64,000 bases of DNA from Blastomyces gilchristii SLH14081 (Eukaryota; Ascomycota; Eurotiomycetes; Onygenales; Ajellomycetaceae), in the NCBI RefSeq assembly GCF_000003855.2, contig NW_003101679.1:4487393-4551392 (forward strand), in the 5' to 3' direction. The notes under the pieces were generated by a model, which was given only the letters and a program-made list of their open reading frames with translations, searched no databases and was not told where the DNA came from. Shown here piece by piece: positions 61,367 to 64,000 of this stretch (position 1 is its first letter; the number at the start of each line of letters is the position of its first letter). A program made the position numbers and the translations under genes.

Positions 61367-62749
61367 ATGGCAGATCCAACGAACAGCTCTGTAGAGCAGA
61401 CTCCAGTACAGGAGATGCATGCTACTTCTTCTCATCCTACCTCAATAGCTTAGACTCCAAGGTCTCCAAGAATAACACCCGATAGTGAGGAAGTGATCGA
61501 CGAATGCGTCCCACAAACCAGCTTTTTTGCCTTCTTCGAGAGGGATATCGCAAGCCAACAACAACCTCAATGATTCTCTCTCCCTCCATCAACCGAAAAG
61601 AACAGAGCTTACCCGCGATTCCATCAAGACGGACTATCCCTCCGGGAACCATAGAAAAGTACATAAATTCCACGCCCGCCAGAATAGTCTCATCGACCAG
61701 TTCCTCCAGAGCGGCGATGAGGAGCGATTGGCTCGACTCGACTTTGAAAAGAACGGCGGCAAGTGTAAAATGGGCCGTAAACGGGAGCTTTAGTGTCAAT
61801 CTATGCCTCTTCGTCATCCAAACGTTCGCTGCTATATTACACGGACTCGCTGGCCCTCTTCGCAGTCGCGACAGATGCATTCATGGATCTAGTTTCGTCC
61901 GTGGTCATCATGCTCATCACTTCGCCGATGGCCGCCCTTACCTAAACCTCACAAATATCCCGTGGGACAGCGCAGGGCCGAAACGGTGGGCATTATTCTC
62001 TTCTGCGCCCTGACGACCAATCGTCGCGGTGCAGCTTATTATCGAATCGATCCGAAACTAAAAGCTAACCCCACTGATCTTTGTTGGGGTAGCAGCTATC
62101 TTTACGAAATTCTGTCTGTTCCGCCACAGTCTCTGGATCCGCCGCTACCCAGCGGCTCACATCTTCTTCATCGACCACAGCAATGATCTTGCCGTTAACA
62201 TATTCGGTCTCATCATGTCAATTTTGGGCGATAGATTCGCATGGTATCTGGATCCCATCGGGGGCCATCTGCATTGCGCTCCCCATCCTCTTCTCCTGGG
62301 TCGCAACCGCGTTCGACAACGTCTGGCTGCTGGTTGGCAAGACTGCGCCACGCGAGTTCGTAGATAAATGTATTTACGTTGGCTCAACGCATGACTGGAG
62401 GATTCAAGAAGTGGACACTGTAAAAGAGATCAGAGAAAAAACCCGTAATCTCTCCTATCCCATCCATCCGCGGCGCTCGTTCGCCCCGCTAAAACACCGA
62501 CTACATAGTGCCGAGCCTACCATACCGGGGAAAAGTTCTGCGTAGAGATGGACGTTGCTGCGGACGAAGACACCTCTGAAAGTTTCGCATAATGTGAACC
62601 AGTCGTTACAGCGCAAGCTGGGAGGGTTGGCCTCCGTCGAACGCGCATTCGACCATGCGGACCATGAGGACACTCACAATCCCATGAGGAGCACAAACCG
62701 CTATATACTACCGCTCGGCCGCAGAGGCGAACCCTTCGAGCGTGGCTAG
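61367..62749 (+). pseudogene. Broken cation diffusion facilitator, Mn-CDF type
   Basis: Starts MADPTNSSVEQTPVQEMHA at 61367, then has an in-frame TAG at 61451 before PRSPRITPDSEEV and ERDIASQQQPQ, and a TGA at 61571. Fragments then follow family order in alternating frames: QNSLIDQFLQSGDEERLARL, FSVNLCLFVIQTFAAILHG, ALFAVATDAFMDLVSSVV, GQRRAETVGIILFCALTT, HIFFIDHSNDLAVNIFGL, PIGAICIALPILFSWVATAF, VWLLVGKTAPREFVDK and KVSHNVNQSLQRKLGGL. The DAFMD and DHSND motifs are both DxxxD, which marks manganese-type CDFs (plant MTP8-11 relatives) that export metal to vacuole or Golgi. Frame shifts lie at about 61560, 61845, 62010, 62262 and 62570. Protein identity is clear; a functional product is not possible without frame repair. 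Confidence 0.85.
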
Positions 62750-63105
62750 GCTAGGGTGGATGCTTAATAAAGAAGAATAAACAATAATGATAATGATAGT
62801 TAATGAGGAAGCAGGACTCTTTAACACCACCACAGGGAAGGTAGTGGAAGTGGGGGCTCGTTATTGGATCGTGGGACCTCGGGACGGGTGATCGACACCG
62901 GGGAGAAGATGGCCTGACTCCCGGGGAGGGGTGGGTTTTGGGCACGAAAAAAATTCCAAATCCCGAGAAAAAGGCGCATCGTGGGGCCATCCATAGATCT
63001 GAGCTAGCAGGGATACGATACAGAGGAGACAAGTAGCCAATTATCGACCGGGAAGTGGAGACCACAGATCCTCTCTTCCCCGTCATGTCGCGTCTCTTTT
63101 CCTAG

Positions 63106-63114
63106 TACGGAGTA
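63106..63114. repeat. TACGGAGTA nonamer, copy 7
   Basis: Exact match, followed immediately by CAGTACGGTACGTAGTA, itself made of related TACG/GTA words. Confidence 0.8.
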
Positions 63115-63247
63115 CAGTACGGTACGTAGTATGCCTGCCCGGATCACCTGATTTGCGGATGTGTGAGAGAGGTTGAACATGGTTGGTTGTTGTTGTTATG
63201 ATCTAACTAACTAGCAGCTAGTGGAAGCTAAATATATGTGTGTGGGT

Positions 63248-63253
63248 CACGTG
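63248..63253. promoter_or_regulatory. CACGTG E-box
   Basis: In the context GGGTCACGTGGG. The same GGGTCACGTG occurs at 63949-63958, 705 bases away, so two identical decamers flank an otherwise featureless stretch. Confidence 0.35.
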
Positions 63254-64000
63254 GGTTAGGGCTTGTGTAGTAGCTCCAACACCCCCCCATGCTACGCAGG
63301 CCAGTTAACCACGCAGTCAAAAGCACCCAAATCATTCAAATCTGCAATAAAAATTAATTACAAAAAGTAGAGTCTAGTTTCCTCATAAGGACTAGCTCCA
63401 TACATGAAAAAAACATAAAAAACATGCAAGAAGAACGCACAAATCCATTCTTTCAGTATTGGTATTACCCCCAGTCATTCTAACGCCGCGGGATCTCATT
63501 CTCATTATTTTTGTGGTTTTGATTGTCATAGGCATAGGCATAGGTCATCGGCATAGGTCATCATATGGGCAATCGGTGGCCCGGCATCATATAGGCACTG
63601 GGGCCTGGCATCGTTATCGGTATTTCCATCGTTTTGGCGTCGATATTGGCGGTCATCATGAGCATCATTAGAAGACTTGCTCAGTATTGTAGCATACAGG
63701 TGTAGCATCTTGATGTTTAATATTCAGTGATGTGTCACTGAATATAATGATGGAACATGTGTTACAATCGGCGACACATGACACGGGTGGAATGGTGGAT
63801 CCACGGTGTAATCACCGTAAATTATCTTGGAGGATAACGTTGTTGTGTTGTGTGTGTAATCTATCTACGCGAGTTATTACACTAAATGGATGTAGGATAG
63901 TTGAAGGTCGTATTGATAGATCTATCTACAAGAACATAATATAGTGGTGGGTCACGTGATCTAGTGGGATTGCTAACCGCAACAGCTGTAACGGCCAACA

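Larger units (their letters stand above)
62750..64000. other. Right edge; no gene seen
   Basis: Contains CACGTG at 63248 and 63953, a TACGGAGTA copy, and a (CATAGG)n/(GTCATC)n imperfect repeat (63527-63570). Short frames here lack support. Confidence 0.5.

Noticed and set aside
1..64000. CRISPR array, tRNA or rRNA genes
   Set aside because: Scanning by eye found no regularly spaced direct repeats of that kind and no TPsiC-like GGTTCGAATCC boxes. A dedicated tRNA search would be decisive.

Overview
The window is nuclear DNA of a filamentous ascomycete, most likely class Eurotiomycetes, with an Onygenales-type gene complement. The reasons are multi-exon genes with short introns (about 50-130 bases, GTANGT donors, CTAAC/CTAAT branch sites, YAG acceptors), the families present (QDE2-type Argonaute, fungal Spt7, Rna14, Asf1, Tan1, DUF1996, Zn2Cys6 factor), and very long intergenic homopolymer and polypyrimidine tracts. 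The order is inferred from general familiarity with these proteins, not from a search. All gene models were spliced by eye. For every intact spliced gene the exon lengths add up to a whole number of codons.

Layout. 1-4.9 kb: an ABCC-type full ABC transporter broken by about six lesions. 6.1-6.9 kb (-): a small Ser/Thr-rich single-pass wall-sensor-like protein. 7-12.4 kb: a gene-poor, low-complexity stretch. 12.5-14.3 kb (+): a secreted DUF1996 protein. 16.8-18.6 kb (+): a protein tyrosine phosphatase. 19.9-20.7 kb (-): a VanZ-like membrane protein, divergent from 21.4-25.2 kb (+) SPT7 (SAGA subunit). 28.4-29.5 kb (+): an APH-like kinase-fold protein. 30.0-33.5 kb (+): an Lgl/Sro7/tomosyn-type exocytosis protein. 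34.3-35.5 kb (-): ASF1, divergent from 36.1-39.8 kb (+) RNA14. 42.3-46.3 kb (+): Argonaute with two possible first exons. 47.0-48.7 kb (-): TAN1, divergent from 49.5-51.7 kb (+) pyruvate decarboxylase. 53.1-56.8 kb (-): a large Zn2Cys6 transcription factor with Gln-rich tail. 58.3-62.8 kb: a head-to-head pair of metal transporters, a ZIP (-) and a Mn-type CDF (+), both pseudogenes.

Most intact genes are single-copy housekeeping functions: chromatin (Spt7, Asf1), mRNA 3'-end processing (Rna14), tRNA acetylation (Tan1), secretion (Lgl), small-RNA silencing (Argonaute) and fermentation (Pdc). They are not an operon or an obvious cluster, although three divergent pairs share promoters of 0.6-0.85 kb. 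The clearest large-scale oddity is that the three decayed genes are all transporters, and that two of them form a divergent metal uptake/efflux pair decayed together, while the genes between read cleanly. A nonamer, TACGGAGTA, occurs seven times outside genes, far above chance. I saw no convincing tRNA, rRNA, CRISPR array, intact transposon or novel multi-gene system.
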